The position numbers and the translations under genes are program-made. DNA of 64,000 bases from Gnetum montanum (Eukaryota; Streptophyta; Gnetopsida; Gnetales; Gnetaceae): NCBI GenBank assembly GCA_015680685.1, contig MNCI01004078.1, positions 340,683 through 404,682 of the forward strand. The letters are read 5' to 3'. A model generated the notes under the pieces. The model was not told where the DNA came from, searched no databases, and saw nothing but the letters and a program-made list of their open reading frames with translations. This document shows positions 1-11,762 of this stretch, piece by piece. Numbering within the stretch: the first letter of the stretch is position 1; every line of letters starts with the position of its first letter.

Positions 1-599
1 TGAAATTAAGTTGCTATCTTTCACATGCTTTGGGAACGCAAGAACGTGTACCCAAACGAGTTTGGGAATGAGGGTTGTTTTGTGTGGGCAACCTCAGACA
101 CATGTGGAACATGAAATATATAAATATAATTTCTCCTAGTTTTTTAATAATACTATCAAATTTTTTTGATAAAAATTTATATATTAAAATACACAAAAAT
201 AGAAAATACCACAAAGTTAATCAAAATAATTTCAACGGTAAAAACATTAGGAATTGCTAACAACAAAAAGCATTAGTTGCATCCTCTCTTTGCAGGCTCA
301 GGAAATAAGGAAATTAAAATATAATATTTATAAATAGAATTCCCAAATCTGAACAGGAATCAGGGATTTGCAGTCTTCCACTTTACCAATAGGAGAAAAT
401 CTTAAAAAGAATAAAGTTGTACATATTCACATCACTTTATCGTTTTTCAAACTTAATTGTTCTGAATTTTAGTCATAAAGTTCAATTTTTTATTTTTCAT
501 TTTCCTAAAGTCACCGTCTGACATGCCTTCTGTCGCTGATGGGAGTGCATTTGTGTTCCTGGAACATACGGTTGGAGAAAATTTTTTACCACATGCGCT
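1..599. other. AT-rich sequence, no gene recognised
   Basis: No open frame here resembles a known protein and I see no RNA gene. The stretch lies inside or beyond the last visible intron of the minus-strand PIG-S gene. I looked for the missing PIG-S C-terminal exon on the minus strand and did not find it. Confidence 0.5.
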
Positions 600-1054
600 C
601 CAGTGAAACATTGTTAAGTTGTTTATTCACACATGATGAAACGGAATTTACATCCAATGCATTCAGAGAATTTTGCAGGAAAACAGGCACTCTCACATCC
701 TAACTCCTTAAGGTACCCCATAGACAAATGGGGTTGTAAAAAGTGCAACAGTGATGGAACATGCTAGGTCAATGGTAGCTAGAGCAAACATGTTGAAAAT
801 ATTTTGGGGTGAAGCAATCATTGCTACAGCCTATTTCTCAACAGGTCTCCACATTTTACTGTGGATAATCAGATAAGCATTTGAATGTTTTTGCATGCGA
901 TGCTTATACACTTGTACAAAAAGAAAACAAGGCAATGTTACAAGATAGTAGCAAACAATCCATGTTTTGGATATGGTGATGATGCACTTGAATACAATCC
1001 GTGGAATCCTGAATCTAAAGACTACTCTCAGACCACAAGATGCCAAACTCAATG
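600..1054 (+). pseudogene. Ty1/copia integrase fragment (element C1, first part)
   Basis: Broken frames read as the second half of a copia integrase. Around 640-690 they give EFTSNAFREFCRKTG, the usual segment after the second catalytic aspartate. At 727-850 they give NGVVK followed by MEHARSMVARANMLKIFWGE, matching the NGV-ER-RTL-EMAR-ML-FW-EA signature. At 870-1050 they give HLNVFACDAY and GYGDDALEYNPWNPESK, the integrase C-terminal region. Stops and frameshifts occur throughout, so this is a dead fragment. It resumes at 1833 after a small inserted element. Family assignment is firm; the left limit is approximate. Confidence 0.8.
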
Positions 1055-1061
1055 AAATGTA

Positions 1062-1832
1062 ATCATACTTATGAAGATTGGATCAGAATCCCAATCTAGG
1101 CAATTCCAGATCATGATCTAGTTTGGAATCATGATTCTAGACAACAGATCGTGATTCTAGATCACAATCCCATTCAAAATCATGATTCCAGGCAATTCCA
1201 GATTCTTTTAAAACACAAATTTGAAGTTGACACTTTTTTAAAATTAAAACACCATCCGAATAACAAAATTCAAGACTCACTATAACTATAGAAGTAAAAG
1301 GAATGAGCATAGAACATTCTTGATATGCATCATCAGCAGCTTCAAGGATTTCAATACTTTGAGTGCATATTCTTCTACAAGGAGCAATGCATTTGGAACA
1401 CAGCACATTCTTGGAGAGCTTAGCAGTGCATTCTTCAACTCATGTTGAATCACTTAAGCAGCTGATTTCAGACATTGTTCAACTCATTTGTTTTAGCACA
1501 AAGAAACAACCTGCAATGTAGCTTATATTTGAAACCTTTTGTAAGGTACATGGGAACATAAACAATAAATTTATGTTAATGTTCATGCTTTATGCAATGT
1601 TGTTATACTAATATGTTTAAAATTTTCTATTTTAAAATTGAATATATTGTTTTTAATGGATTTTCAATTTATTTGTCTTCTTAATTGCATATATATTTTT
1701 AAATGATTGAAATTTTGATATTTTTGAATATCGTTTATATCACAATTTCCCACACTTCTGAATCACAATCTACAGTACAGAATCTCAGGAATTAAAAAAC
1801 AATCTACAATCCAATCTGATCTTCATAAGTAT
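1062..1832. mobile_element. MITE-like non-autonomous DNA transposon inserted in copia C1
   Basis: The left end reads ATCATACTTATGAAGATTGG and the right end is close to its reverse complement (ATCTGATCTTCATAAGTAT), giving terminal inverted repeats of about 20-25 bp with mismatches. The 7-mer AAATGTA flanks both sides (1055-1061 and 1833-1839); the next base differs (A or G), so an 8-bp hAT-like duplication with one change is possible. The copia reading resumes after it. Subterminal sequence repeats the palindromic AATCATGATT. No transposase frame is present. The superfamily is inferred from duplication size only. Confidence 0.6.
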
Positions 1833-2400
1833 AAATGTAGTGTTTCAAAATTCACAAGATGAAAAACAAACTACTCTTGCTTCTAGTTTCCCACATCAGT
1901 CTTACAAAAGAAGGCATAATAAAGAATGAATACAATGTTGACCAAATCCTTGGGCGCAAAGTCTTTATCAATGATCCACCAAGTGGAGAGCGATGAAGAC
2001 TATGTGGAAAAGCAAGTAGGCAGCTCTTCAAAGATATATGATTTGAGAGGAACTAGGAAGAACCGATACGTATATATTTAATTGGATTCAACGTTTTGCC
2101 AAAGTTGCTCATTATCCTGATAGGTATTCTCCTACTTTGCATTTTATTTTCACACTAAGAATAGAGAAACCTAGACAAAGGACAAAGCTCTTTCAGCTGC
2201 AAATGCTGCCAAGTGGAAGGCAGCCATGAAACAAGAACGGAATTCCTTGAAGCAAGACAATACACAGATATTGGCACAACGACCAAAGGTGCAAAAACCC
2301 TTATGAAGAAGGTGGATTTTTCATGTTTAAGCATCAGTCAAATGCAGAAAAACATTACGTGAGAATCTTCTTCACGTATGGTATTAAAAATATGCCTCTT
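1833..2400 (+). pseudogene. Ty1/copia linker and RT N-terminus (element C1, second part)
   Basis: After the MITE-like insertion the copia coding resumes. An integrase-RT linker includes an LRGTRKNRY motif near 2040. The start of RT follows at about 2180-2310, with AAKWKAAMKQERNSLKQDNT, the segment that precedes the first RT palm motif in copia elements. A weak continuation (HYVRIFFTYGIK) follows a frameshift at about 2350. No YVDD motif, RNase H or LTR is present, so the element is truncated here. The next 350 bases hold nothing I recognise. Confidence 0.7.
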
Positions 2401-2764
2401 GAAAACTTGCCTTACAATGTCCAGTTGTATGGTAAGCAAAGCATAGTGCTGCAAAAGAGGAATCTAAAAGTTTCCAGAGGGGGTGGAAACCCTTGTGAGA
2501 AGTTATAAAAGGAAAGATTATCACACCCTTGTGACAAAACGTAGGCGGCTTCTCCTGTTGCTTCTAACATACGAGCTCTACACTTCTTTCTCCTGGTTTT
2601 GACCATATAACAATAGCTTGGGATTTTCCATGTAATCTTTGTATGTCACTGCTGGTTATCTTTTTTTTCTTTCATTGCCTTCATTCAACCTGTACCAATA
2701 TTCTTCGGCATCAACTGCACTTTATCTTGTATATAATTTTAAAATTTTGTATTTTATCCACTAA

Positions 2765-3997
2765 ATGAGCCATACTATGAAGCTTTGGGAGAGAATCATA
2801 CACCGGCATCTCACACTTGAATCAATAGTATCAGAAAATCAATTTGGATTTATGCCAGAGAGATCTACTATAGAAGCTATTTTCTTGATACAACAATTGA
2901 TCGAAAAATTCAGAAAACATAGAAAAAATCTACATATGATCTTCATTGACTTGGAAAAAGCATATGACAGTGCCTAGAGATATTATTTGGTGGGCATTGC
3001 AGAGGAAAAACATCCTTGATAAATATATTAAAATGATTCAAGATATGTATGAAGGAGCTACCACTAAAATTAGAACAGCTTGTGGAAAAACATCTGATTT
3101 TTTAGTGATAGTAGGTCTATATCAAGGGTCTGTACTTACCCCATAGTTATTTGCCATTATTATGAATGAATTAAAAAGGAAATACAATATGAAATCCCTG
3201 GTGTATGCTATTTGTAGATGATAGTGTTGGTAGATATAGCTCAAGAAAATACTGATACTAAAATTGAGAAGTGAAGACATGTTCTAGAATCAAAAAGCTT
3301 AAAAATTAATATAAGTAAGATAGCATATATGAAATACAATTTTGATAACAGCATAAACAATGGTAAAATAGAAGTCACAATTCAAGGCAAAAAAGTCCCT
3401 CATTTCAAACAGTTCCACTGCCTAGGATCAATCCTCCAATTAGATGGTGAAATTAATAAAAATATCAAAAATAGAATTGAGGCAAAATGGTGAAAATGAA
3501 GACAAGCTAGTGGTGTTCTATGTGATAAAAGAATACTAATAAAATTAAAAAGATAAAATTTTACAAGATAGCAATCAGACATGCTAATGTTGGGCAATAC
3601 AAAAGAGGCATAAACAACAATCAATGTAGCAAAAATGTGAATGCTTCAATGAATGTTGAATGTTACTAGAAGAACAAACTACATAATACATACATCAGAG
3701 GAAGACTTGGAGTAGCTTCTATTTCATATAAGCTACAAAAATGGTGACTTAGATGATTTGGACATATGCAAAGAAGATTAGACAAGGAGCCTATAAACAA
3801 AGGTTGCTCCATTACAGTTCTAAGAAAGCCACTAGAAGGAAGACCACAGAAAACATGGGAAAAAATTATTAAAGATGATTTGAAAAAACTGCAAATAAAC
3901 AAAGATCTAACTCTTCACAATGACAAATAGCGAAAAAAAACTCATGCATCTGACCCCATTTTGTTGAAACAAGGCTAGGATGATGATGATGATGATG
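2765..3997 (+). mobile_element. 5'-truncated RTE-clade LINE, copy 1, with 14-bp target duplication
   Basis: The sequence codes, with frameshifts and stops, for the RT and C-terminal tail of an RTE-type LINE. Visible motifs are ENQFGFMPERSTIEAI at about 2836, MIFIDLEKAYDS (RT motif A) at 2938-2973, GLYQGSVLTP (motif B) at about 3113-3145, and a tail with GRPQKTWEKIIKDDLKK at about 3840. It ends in a (GAT)n tail at 3981-3997. The 14-mer ATTTTATCCACTAA is present intact on both sides (2751-2764 and 3998-4011), a clean sign of target-primed insertion. The apurinic endonuclease domain is missing, so the copy was dead on arrival. It sits in the intron after PIG-S exon 8, opposite to that gene's transcription. 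Confidence 0.88.
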
Positions 3998-4082
3998 ATT
4001 TTATCCACTAAGTAAACCAACTTTTAAACTAAACATGTTCATTGAAGCCAAACAACTTGTAGAATATCTAATTTTCCAATCA

Positions 4083-4945
4083 CAATAGGTCTACATCAAG
4101 GGTTTTCACTTAGCCCATACTTATTCACCATTATTATGGATGAATTGACAAATGATATACAAGATGAAATCCCTATATACTATTTGTAGATGATAGTAGA
4201 TGATAATTGTGCTAGTGAATACATCTCAAGAAAATATTGCTTCCAAAATAGAGAAGTAGAGACTAAATATATGGAATGCAATTTCAATAACATAAACAAT
4301 GATGAAATAGAAGTGACAATTTAAGGCCAACAAGTCCACTACAAACTATTCCACTACATAAGATCAATGTTCCAATCAAATGATAAAATTGATAAAGATA
4401 TAAGAAATAGAATTGATACAAGATGGTCATAATGGAGACAAGCTAGTGGTGTTCCATGTGATAAAAGAATACAAATAAAACTAAAGGAAAAATTTTACAA
4501 GATAGCAATCAAGTCTGCTATCTTATGTGGTGTTGAGTATTGGGCAATACAAAAAAGGCATGAACAACAAAACAGTGTAGCAAAAATGAGAATGCTTGGA
4601 TGGATGCTAAATGTTACCAAACGAGATAACCTACATAACATAGACATTAGGGAAAGACTTGGAGTAATTTATATTTCAGATAAGTTACAACAATGACAGC
4701 TTCAATAGTTTAGACATGTGCAAAAAAGATCACAGAACAAGCCTATAAAGAAAGGATGCTACATCACTACTCCAAGAAAGCTACTGAAAGGAAGACCAAA
4801 AAATACATGGGAAAAACGATTGAAGATGATCTAAAGAAATTGCAAATAAACAAAGAGTGAGCTCTTCATAGAAGTGAATGGCAAAAAAAACTCTTGTAGA
4901 CAACCTCATTTTGTTAGGACAAAGCTAGGTTGATGATGATAATGA
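4083..4945 (+). mobile_element. 5'-truncated RTE-clade LINE, copy 2
   Basis: This is a second, shorter relative of copy 1. It starts within RT motif B (GGTCTACATCAAGGGTTTTC) and continues through the same C-terminal region, with a complete-looking GRPKNTWEK-type tail near 4790, to a GATGATGATAATGATG end. It keeps a segment of about 30 bases (GTCTGCTATCTTATGTGG and flank, about 4512) that copy 1 has lost, so it is not a tandem duplicate of copy 1. No clear target duplication is visible. It lies about 70 bases downstream of copy 1 in the same orientation. Confidence 0.8.
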
Positions 4946-5074
4946 ATGCATGTCCATGCTTTGGATAAACTAAAATTTTAAACATACTTTTCAGTTTAAA
5001 AATAAAACACCAACCATTGGTAAAGGCTTATGCTCTCTTAAATAAAAATAAAAAGCAGAATACAAAATACCTAC

Positions 5075-8000
5075 CATTTTGAGAAACCTGTTTCATGGCA
5101 CATGACACTTGACAAACCTATTTTTGGCTCATACGGAGCAGTTGGTGGAAGCCCAAGAAGTGTACGTAACTGCCCAACAACTACTTTCATCACACGTTCA
5201 AAGTCCTACACAACATAGCTAACATTTAGAAGGACAACATAAACTGGCCCAACTAAACGTTATCTCCCCATCATTACGGAAACATCACTTCCGCAAAGCT
5301 TGAATAAATTAGTTATAAAAGAAATGCAGAACCTTACATCTTCAGAGAGCTCATGTCTAACATTTTTCTTATTCTCATATTTCTCTAGGCAATTTGATGG
5401 ATTGAACACAACAACACCACCCCATCCCTGATAAGCAGAAATATATGAATTTTGGGAAAAAAATATCTAATCCAATAAGAGAAAACCATTAGGAAATGCT
5501 AGAATATGATCTTAAAGAAATAGCACAATAGACAAGAAACCCCTCACTGGAGATGTAAATCCATTAGTTGCAGAAAGATGGCCACTGGGGAGCTTTAAAT
5601 TTAATGGACACTCTGCAGCAGATGGTATAAATCTGCAAGGACAAATGATGAGATTTTGTAAATGCTGAAGAATAGATAATTTGTGAGTCAATTAAATAAC
5701 AAAATTATTTGACAACTGACTAGCATGTATTCAAATTAATAAGTAAACAAACACAATAGAGTTCAAAATGTCTTGAGACTTTAACAAGACATTAAAACTT
5801 TGACAAGTGGTAAAAATAACTTAGATATGAACATATAAATCATATATATATATATAGAAAATAAAAATGAAAAATGATTTTAAATTAAGCAAACATACAT
5901 AGCAAACTGTAATATTTTAGAATGCCCAGCCGCTGCAATTGACGTGTCCAAATGCCACTCATTGGAATTAACCTGAAACAGAATACATTAACAAGACTTG
6001 CATTTGCTTCCCAAATAAAATTTCACATGCCACCACAAATAAACAAGCATAATGTTAGCCCTGGAAATTTGTGTATAGATTTGAAGGCTGATAAGCTTGT
6101 GCAACGTCTAAAGCATAATGAGGTCTTAACCAGCACTTGGTCCTCTATGTTACTTGTAAGCACTATCAAGATGCAGTAATGATGTTACATTAAATGGTTG
6201 CCAGGTCCTTGATACAGCTTTTTCATTTATATCACTCACTTCTCCGATATTGTCCTTTTGGAAATTGTTTAAATGGATAGAAAATGAAAACATTGAATGT
6301 AACTAGAGAGTGCAAATTCTTAAACAAAGATACTGTAATTCAAATACAAACGTCCTAGTAACATACGAAGAATGGAAGGTCCTCCACATGAAAGACATGG
6401 CTTGCAGTCTGTTCATCCCAGTATGAATGACAAGTCTTAGGTGTATAATATAGAACCTGCACAGAGAGAGGAAGTCAGGGACTCTTATTACATGGCACAA
6501 TAGTCATTAAAAAAAAACTATATTCCATAGTTAAAAATAAGACAATATAAATATCTTGTTAGAAGCCATAAGTAGCTATAGGTAACCAAATATTGTAAAG
6601 AATGTTTTAAATATACTGAAAAATTAAATAAAAATTAGACAAATTGCTAACCTGGCTTTCAACAGATATTTTTGCAACAGGGGCCAACATCTCTGACAAA
6701 GGGGACAAGAATCGTTTCTCCAGCTTCTCAAAGTCCCTGATACATAGAAATACAAAGGCCTGATTACCAAAACAAAAACAAAAAAAACACACAAAAGAAA
6801 AATGTAGGAGTCCATTAACAGCATGACAATAAGGTTAGTTAGAAGTTGCAAGATAAGCTTGATACTTCACTAATATTTTATATCAATAACATAGTTGTTT
6901 CAATTTTACAAAAGCATGTGATGGAAAATATACTATGCTTCAGTTTAAAAAAAATTTGGTTTATCCCCAGTTCTAAACTTTTGTTTCACACAATGTGAAA
7001 ATGAAGTCCATATTGCTAAAAGTACTGCCAAAAACATTTTCGATTACCTATGATGGCGTACAAATACAAAGTTAAAAATTAGTTGTCATTTCTCTTTCCA
7101 GAAATAGGCCAGTTTATTTCCACCAGCAGTAACACAATTAAATATTTCTGTCATAATGTTCAACCATTCTTCCTCTTTGCATAATGAAATTGAGATTAGT
7201 CACATTTAGCAACTGTTGACCTTTTAGTATGCCAAAACCTTAAGGAAAATGGAAAACAAATAATGTTTGTTGTGGATGACCTGTTTACAGGTCATGAACA
7301 AGAACTCCATATCATGAATAAGGACTCAAAGAAATGAAATCTACAACGGGTTGTCAAAATGGAGACTTCACAAGCAAGATGAGAGCATGGGCACATATGG
7401 ATGAAAACAAAGACTACAAACCAAATGAAGATGCTCCAAGGATTGGGAAGAAGCCAAATCAACAAGAGAAAGCCTCAGGAACCAGAGCTCAATAGTTGAG
7501 AAGATGTCTCCAAGAAATAGTAGATGTCTCAGTCACGAAGAATGAATTTACAGGAAGACATCTTCAAGAAACAGGAGACATCCCCATTGCAAAGTAGATG
7601 TCTCCCAAGAGACGTCCCATTCTCCAAGGAGACATCCTCCAAAATTGAGGCAAATCTTAGGTAGACGTCCCAACTTCGAAGAAGACATTTACACTAGCCG
7701 TTGGGTAGCTGTTGCACAAATTCCAAGGTATGTTTGGAAACTTCAAAGCTATAAGAAGACATCAAATTCTTGGGAACTATGCAAGTGTTGTCAACATCAA
7801 AGCAATCATTGTCATATCTATGCTCTTGTACTCGTGTCCTTCATTGTCACATCATTTGCTTAGTTGTATCTTAATTGTATGTTGAATTGAGCTTCAACAA
7901 CAAGGACTTGTAATTGTAGTTACATTCTTTCCATGTATCTTTTCTTTTTCTTGTTGCCCTATGGGGTTGATGTGCTTATTGCAAGAAGGCATCTATATTG

Positions 8001-11000
8001 AGTTTGTTAGTATCCTACAGGATTGAGTGGTTTTACAATGCCAAAACACTCCGAAGCGGAGCTCAATCTTGTAAAGGTTGTGGGATCCTTGAAACCACAT
8101 TCTGAGCTTGTTGGGACCTTGCAGGGTTGAGAGATTTTGCAGTGATGAAACTCTCTATAGCGAAGCTCAAATCTTGTAAAGGTTGTGGTATTCTCTAAAC
8201 CACATTTTTGGAAGAAACAAAGTCCAAAGGGGAGCAAGGAATCTACCCTCCAAGTGTGGGCTACCCAAGTTGGGGAACCATGTAAGTTTTGGTGTGCTTT
8301 ATGTGACAGGCTTGACTTAAAATTGGGGACCTTATTCAACACCCCTTCTAAGTTCTCAATCATGCGCAACTTCTAAAAACAGGAAGGTAATCATCTAGAC
8401 ATATTCTTTCAAGAAAACATGTTTTAACCAGCACATGAAAAATGAACCCATAAAAGAATAGCAAGACATAACATATGATAGCCAGCACAAGAAATTATTA
8501 CAGATAATTTCTTTTAATGTTTACATTTGTTATCTTTGCATCTTACGGATTCTATCCAATAGATCCCTCAAGTCTTATTCTGTGCATGATAATAAAATTC
8601 ATTTTAAGTTCCATAAATGTTTTTATCCCTTATTATATTGTTTAGAAAACAAGAAAGGAAAAATAATACCCAGTTGCAATACTTCAAATATAATGAAAAA
8701 ATATATCTATGATCACAAAGAAAATTATAATAAAAAGAGCTATAGATCAAAAAGTTGCAATAGGATAGCTCTCATTAAGATGGTGTCAGAATACGGAAAG
8801 AACTTATTGTGAGATGAACCAAGTCTTGACACTTGCCAAGATAAAGTGTTGTAAGATCTTCATCATCAAATCAAATGCTTCAATATTTGATAATTATATT
8901 GCATGAATAAAACATCACAAAAGTTAGTATTCTCTAGTTTGAATTCTAACTACATCTGCAGTTCAGAATGAAGCATTAGAATCCAAAACAAAATATTCTG
9001 GATCTTTAATAAAAATAGTGATAGTATCATGTGTCCTAGTGAGGCTAACAGATAAGAACGAATAAACTTGGGTCCTAATTCTTTTCCAACTCTCCAATAT
9101 TCTCACTAAAGAATGTGAAAATGTAATCAATAACATATGGCAAGTAGAGTATAACTAACTAAGAAGAGTAGTAAAGAAGAAATGGATGATTTAGAAATTA
9201 AACGTCATGCCATGTGGCCTGACTTAAGAATTTAATCCTAAATACTTAGATAAAAATAAACTGATTAGAATGAAGACACAAATGACTCTAAATACATGAA
9301 TAAAACTCTAATAATAACGACAAAAGCATGTGGGCTAACCTTTGCTATGAGTTTGTCAGTTTGGCTATTTTAAGATGCTATGTTAGTTTCTTTTGGTTTG
9401 AAACTTCATTTTTCAAGGAATTTACAGAGACTCTTAAACACCTACTTTAGGGTGTGTTTGGCTGCCTAAATCTCTAGAGGCTTCTACCGTGTACATGTTG
9501 AGTTTGGACATTCATAAATGCAGATAGCTTACATCTCTGAAAGTTAAATCTAGAAAGAATCAAAAAACACTAAAACTCAGTAAATATGGCAATTTACACA
9601 AGATTCCTATGATTTATCCTTGCAAAATTATACAGCTTTTTTAACATAAAAAGTTGAAGCCACATATTCACCATCGACAGATTCATATAACCAAACACAC
9701 TAGGTAATCTGACTTGGCATAGACAGCATCCACCACACCAATTTATCCATGCAAAATCATAAAAAAAATTTAAAATATAGAAAGATAAATCCACATAAAT
9801 ACCATCGGCAGATTCATGCAACCGAACCCGCCTTAAGTAATCTGACTTAGCATGGCATCCAGACTGCCTCTGCCACACCAATGAGGTTCAAGGTCTAAAT
9901 GACCAATGCGGTTTGAATGCAATGCCATGTCAGATTACGTTAAGCAGGTCTCTACATTTTGAATGACACTAAATCTAAATTGCAAGCTTGAGAGCACTTA
10001 ACAGTTAAAACTAACAGAAACAGTCCGATGATGATAAAAATTATGGGCTATTCTTGACAATTCACTTGATATTTTAATATCATAAAATGCTTTTAAGAGC
10101 TCAAGATGCAACCTATCCCACTTGAATTGGTCGCAACAATAAATGGAAGTAAACACAAGCAAAACAAAAATATATACCAGCCATAAATCCAACTCCCTGG
10201 ATCGGCGTTAAGCAGACTAAATGAAAGCACAGCACTCCCATCTGCTGCAAGAGGCATCATCTCTCCCTTGTACTCGGCAGAAGCGGAGCCATCTTCATGA
10301 CCATAAGAAACGCCTCGGCCATTCATAAAGTACGAAACGACAACTTCAGCAACTAAAGGAACAACTGCCGAACCCAAAATATCTCCGTAAACCCAAGCAT
10401 GCCGATGCTTGCCTAGAACAACACTGTGACCGCTACGTCTGCTCATTACTGTCCCTGTTAGCAAAACAGTGTACAGTCCTCCCACGTCCTTAATCGAAGA
10501 ATAGTTATACAAAACTTCGTCCATTACATTCTCATCCTCCGCAATCTCCCTCTCTGAAATATAATTTGAGAGACCGCATGGCCAAGCCAGAGATTCCGAA
10601 ACATCTCCAGCAGCTACAAGGCACACGCCGTTATGATCCAGCGTTACTGTAACTGAATAGTTGTTGCTGCAGCCGCCGTGGCTGTATTTATTCTCATTCT
10701 TACCGTTACTGATCCTATTGCTTATTTCTTCTAGCAACGAGTGTTTGAGATTTTGTAAAGATTGTTTCAACTCTAATTCATTTCTGCTGTCGACGTTCGG
10801 CTCAAGAAGGATCACGTTGAAGTGACAGGGCAGGGTTAAGGCTTGTGAACTTGCGAGAGCTTTGACTTCATCGAATGGAAGCGAAGATCTGTAAACCTCT
10901 ACTGACTTGAGCCAAAAAGGTGAACCTGTAAACAGCAAATTATCGCACCGTTGATGCAGCATATGTTTCGCGGTTTATGTATAAAGAAAGATATGAAAAT

Positions 11001-11132
11001 TCTGTGATCCTAAATCGAAGACAGATTCGAAGGAAAAAAAGAACTACCAATAATGAAGGAGAAAAGAACGGAAAGAGTTATGCTCAAACGCTTGCAGCCT
11101 GGTTTGGAATCTCTGGAGCTATTTTCTTCCAT
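5075..11132 (-). CDS. PIGS: GPI-transamidase subunit PIG-S, 8 exons visible, 3' end outside window
   Basis: PIG-S is a non-catalytic subunit of the ER complex that cleaves a C-terminal signal and attaches GPI anchors (partners PIG-K, GAA1, PIG-T, PIG-U). Exons on the minus strand are 11132-11048, 10925-10178, 6736-6652, 6456-6367, 5972-5899, 5632-5548, 5427-5338 and 5205-5075. All boundaries are GT/AG and phases join without a stop, giving 462 codons plus 2 bases. Conserved blocks include SPFWLKSVEVYRSSLPFDEV, GKHRHAWVYG, LSFSLLNADPGSWIYGW, LAPVAKISVESQV, LYYTPKTCHSYWDE, SNEWHLDTSIAAAG, GWGGVVVFNPSNC and HETGFSKW. Known plant homologues have about 130 more residues, ending in a second membrane segment, and these are not in the window. 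Intact exons in a sea of broken ORFs argue the gene is functional. Confidence 0.93.
7265..8370. repeat. LTR-like repeat rich in AGATGTCT / AGACATCT motifs
   Basis: Between 7370 and 7690 the octamer AGATGTCT, its complement AGACATCT and close variants (GAGACATCC, AGACGTCC) recur about ten times in both orientations. A tract at 7900-7960 resembles LTR R/U5 sequence. No coding region, primer site or target duplication is visible, so it may be a solo LTR or a fragment. The same octamer cluster occurs in the LTR of G1 (24836-25027), although the rest of the sequence is not obviously alike. Confidence 0.4.
8010..8214. repeat. Two-unit tandem duplication, about 100-bp unit
   Basis: The segment at 8010-8110 recurs diverged at 8111-8214. 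Both units contain CTTGTAAAGGTTGTGG preceded by AGCGRAGCTCAA and followed by AAACCACATT. The unit lies in the LTR-like repeat of PIG-S intron 2. Confidence 0.6.
9605..9880. repeat. Two-unit tandem duplication, about 135-bp unit, MITE-like text
   Basis: Units at about 9605-9741 and 9742-9880 share AGATTCATRYAACC, TAATCTGACTTRGCATRG and a terminal CACACCAA. Read on the minus strand each contains GTGTTTGGTT-like text typical of plant MITE ends, and a similar GTGTGTTTGGCTG motif lies nearby at about 9452. No clear terminal inverted repeats were found. Confidence 0.5.
10178..10925 (-). CDS. PIGS: PIG-S exon 2: main lumenal domain
   Basis: This 748-base exon encodes residues 29 to about 277, the first part of the large lumenal domain. 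It begins after a TTTACAG acceptor and ends TG before GTATAT; the W codon is completed by exon 3. An open frame extends upstream to an ATG at 10962, but those 12 or so codons lie before the acceptor and do not match PIG-S, so that ATG is probably not used. No frameshift or stop interrupts the exon. Confidence 0.92.
11048..11132 (-). CDS. PIGS: PIG-S exon 1: start codon and N-terminal membrane anchor
   Basis: The ATG at 11132 opens a short cytosolic leader (MEENSSRDSKPGCKR) followed by a hydrophobic stretch (LSITLSVLFSFIIG), the N-terminal membrane segment expected for PIG-S. The exon ends in G before GTAGTT; the next exon supplies GT, completing a glycine codon. A longer overlapping minus-strand frame (11344-11084) covers the same DNA in another phase and is not the coding frame, because only this frame joins to exon 2 and gives the family's N-terminus. 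Confidence 0.9.
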
Positions 11133-11540
11133 TGCTGCCTAACATCAATAGCAACTCCGCTTTTCTTACGTACATATAACGTCGTATTTTGAAAATGGAA
11201 CCAAATTTGCAGCAGTCGATTGCACGTCAGAAGCACATCGTAATCAACAGAAGAAGGTGTAGAACGCTGCGCCTTCCCCAACACTGACGCCGGTCTGGTC
11301 ATTGCACTGTGCGGATCTGCAGTCACTTTTAAATTTCGAAGCATCTCTGTTTGCGTTTTAGCGTTCCTAATTACTTTCGCCGTGTCATAGGGATATGCAA
11401 ATAAATTTCAAAGCCCTTTTCTTACCGAAATTTTTCCTGTTTTAAATCGAGAGGTATACCTACTTCACTTGGTTAGAGCATTTTGTTTATGATTTTCCGG
11501 TGGCAACTTCAGTTATAAAGAAAATTTTAAAGAATCTTCA
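11133..11540. promoter_or_regulatory. PIGS: Presumed 5' UTR and promoter region of PIG-S
   Basis: This stretch lies immediately upstream of the PIG-S start codon on the minus strand. It is less AT-rich than its surroundings between 11200 and 11300, as expected for a promoter-proximal region. I cannot point to a convincing TATA box or start site, so the call rests on position alone. Confidence 0.4.
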
Positions 11541-11549
11541 TCGATATTA

Positions 11550-11760
11550 ATAAGAGGTTAAATTAATGAGAGGTTAACAATGAGGTGTCACTCTAGTGGG
11601 GCTCTTAATTTAGTAACACTAATTATAAATTCGATTTTGAATTTTAAAGTTTTAATAAAAAAATTTTCCCACCCACTCCAAATCATTATTAAGTGATTAA
11701 CAATGAGGTGTTGCTTTAATGGACCCCACCCCTCTAAATAGCTATTGAGAGGTTGACAAA
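11550..11760. repeat. Degenerate repeats of an ACAATGAGGTGT module
   Basis: ACAATGAGGTGT occurs at about 11577 and 11699, each followed by a short TAGTGG/TAATGG-like stretch, and GAGAGGTT recurs. They resemble worn-down heads of the tRNA-derived SINEs just downstream (11763 and 11905). They are too degraded to annotate as separate SINEs. Confidence 0.35.
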
Positions 11761-11762
11761 AA

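Larger units (their letters stand above)
6737..10177 (-). other. PIGS: PIG-S intron 2 (3.4 kb)
   Basis: The intron runs from the donor GTATAT next to 10178 to the acceptor TATCAG before 6736. It holds an LTR-like repeat (about 7265-8370), a two-unit tandem duplication within it, a second tandem duplication (about 9605-9880) and otherwise unassigned AT-rich sequence. Small open frames inside it (for example 8582-8812 and 9594-9881) match nothing I know. Confidence 0.8.

Noticed and set aside
1137-1406. Minus-strand 89-codon frame that I tested as the missing PIG-S C-terminal exon
   Set aside because: No match to the expected C-terminal region, and the DNA lies inside the MITE-like element.
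11084-11344. Minus-strand 86-codon frame as the PIG-S first exon
   Set aside because: Out of phase with exon 2; the overlapping frame starting at 11132 gives the proper N-terminus and splice phase.
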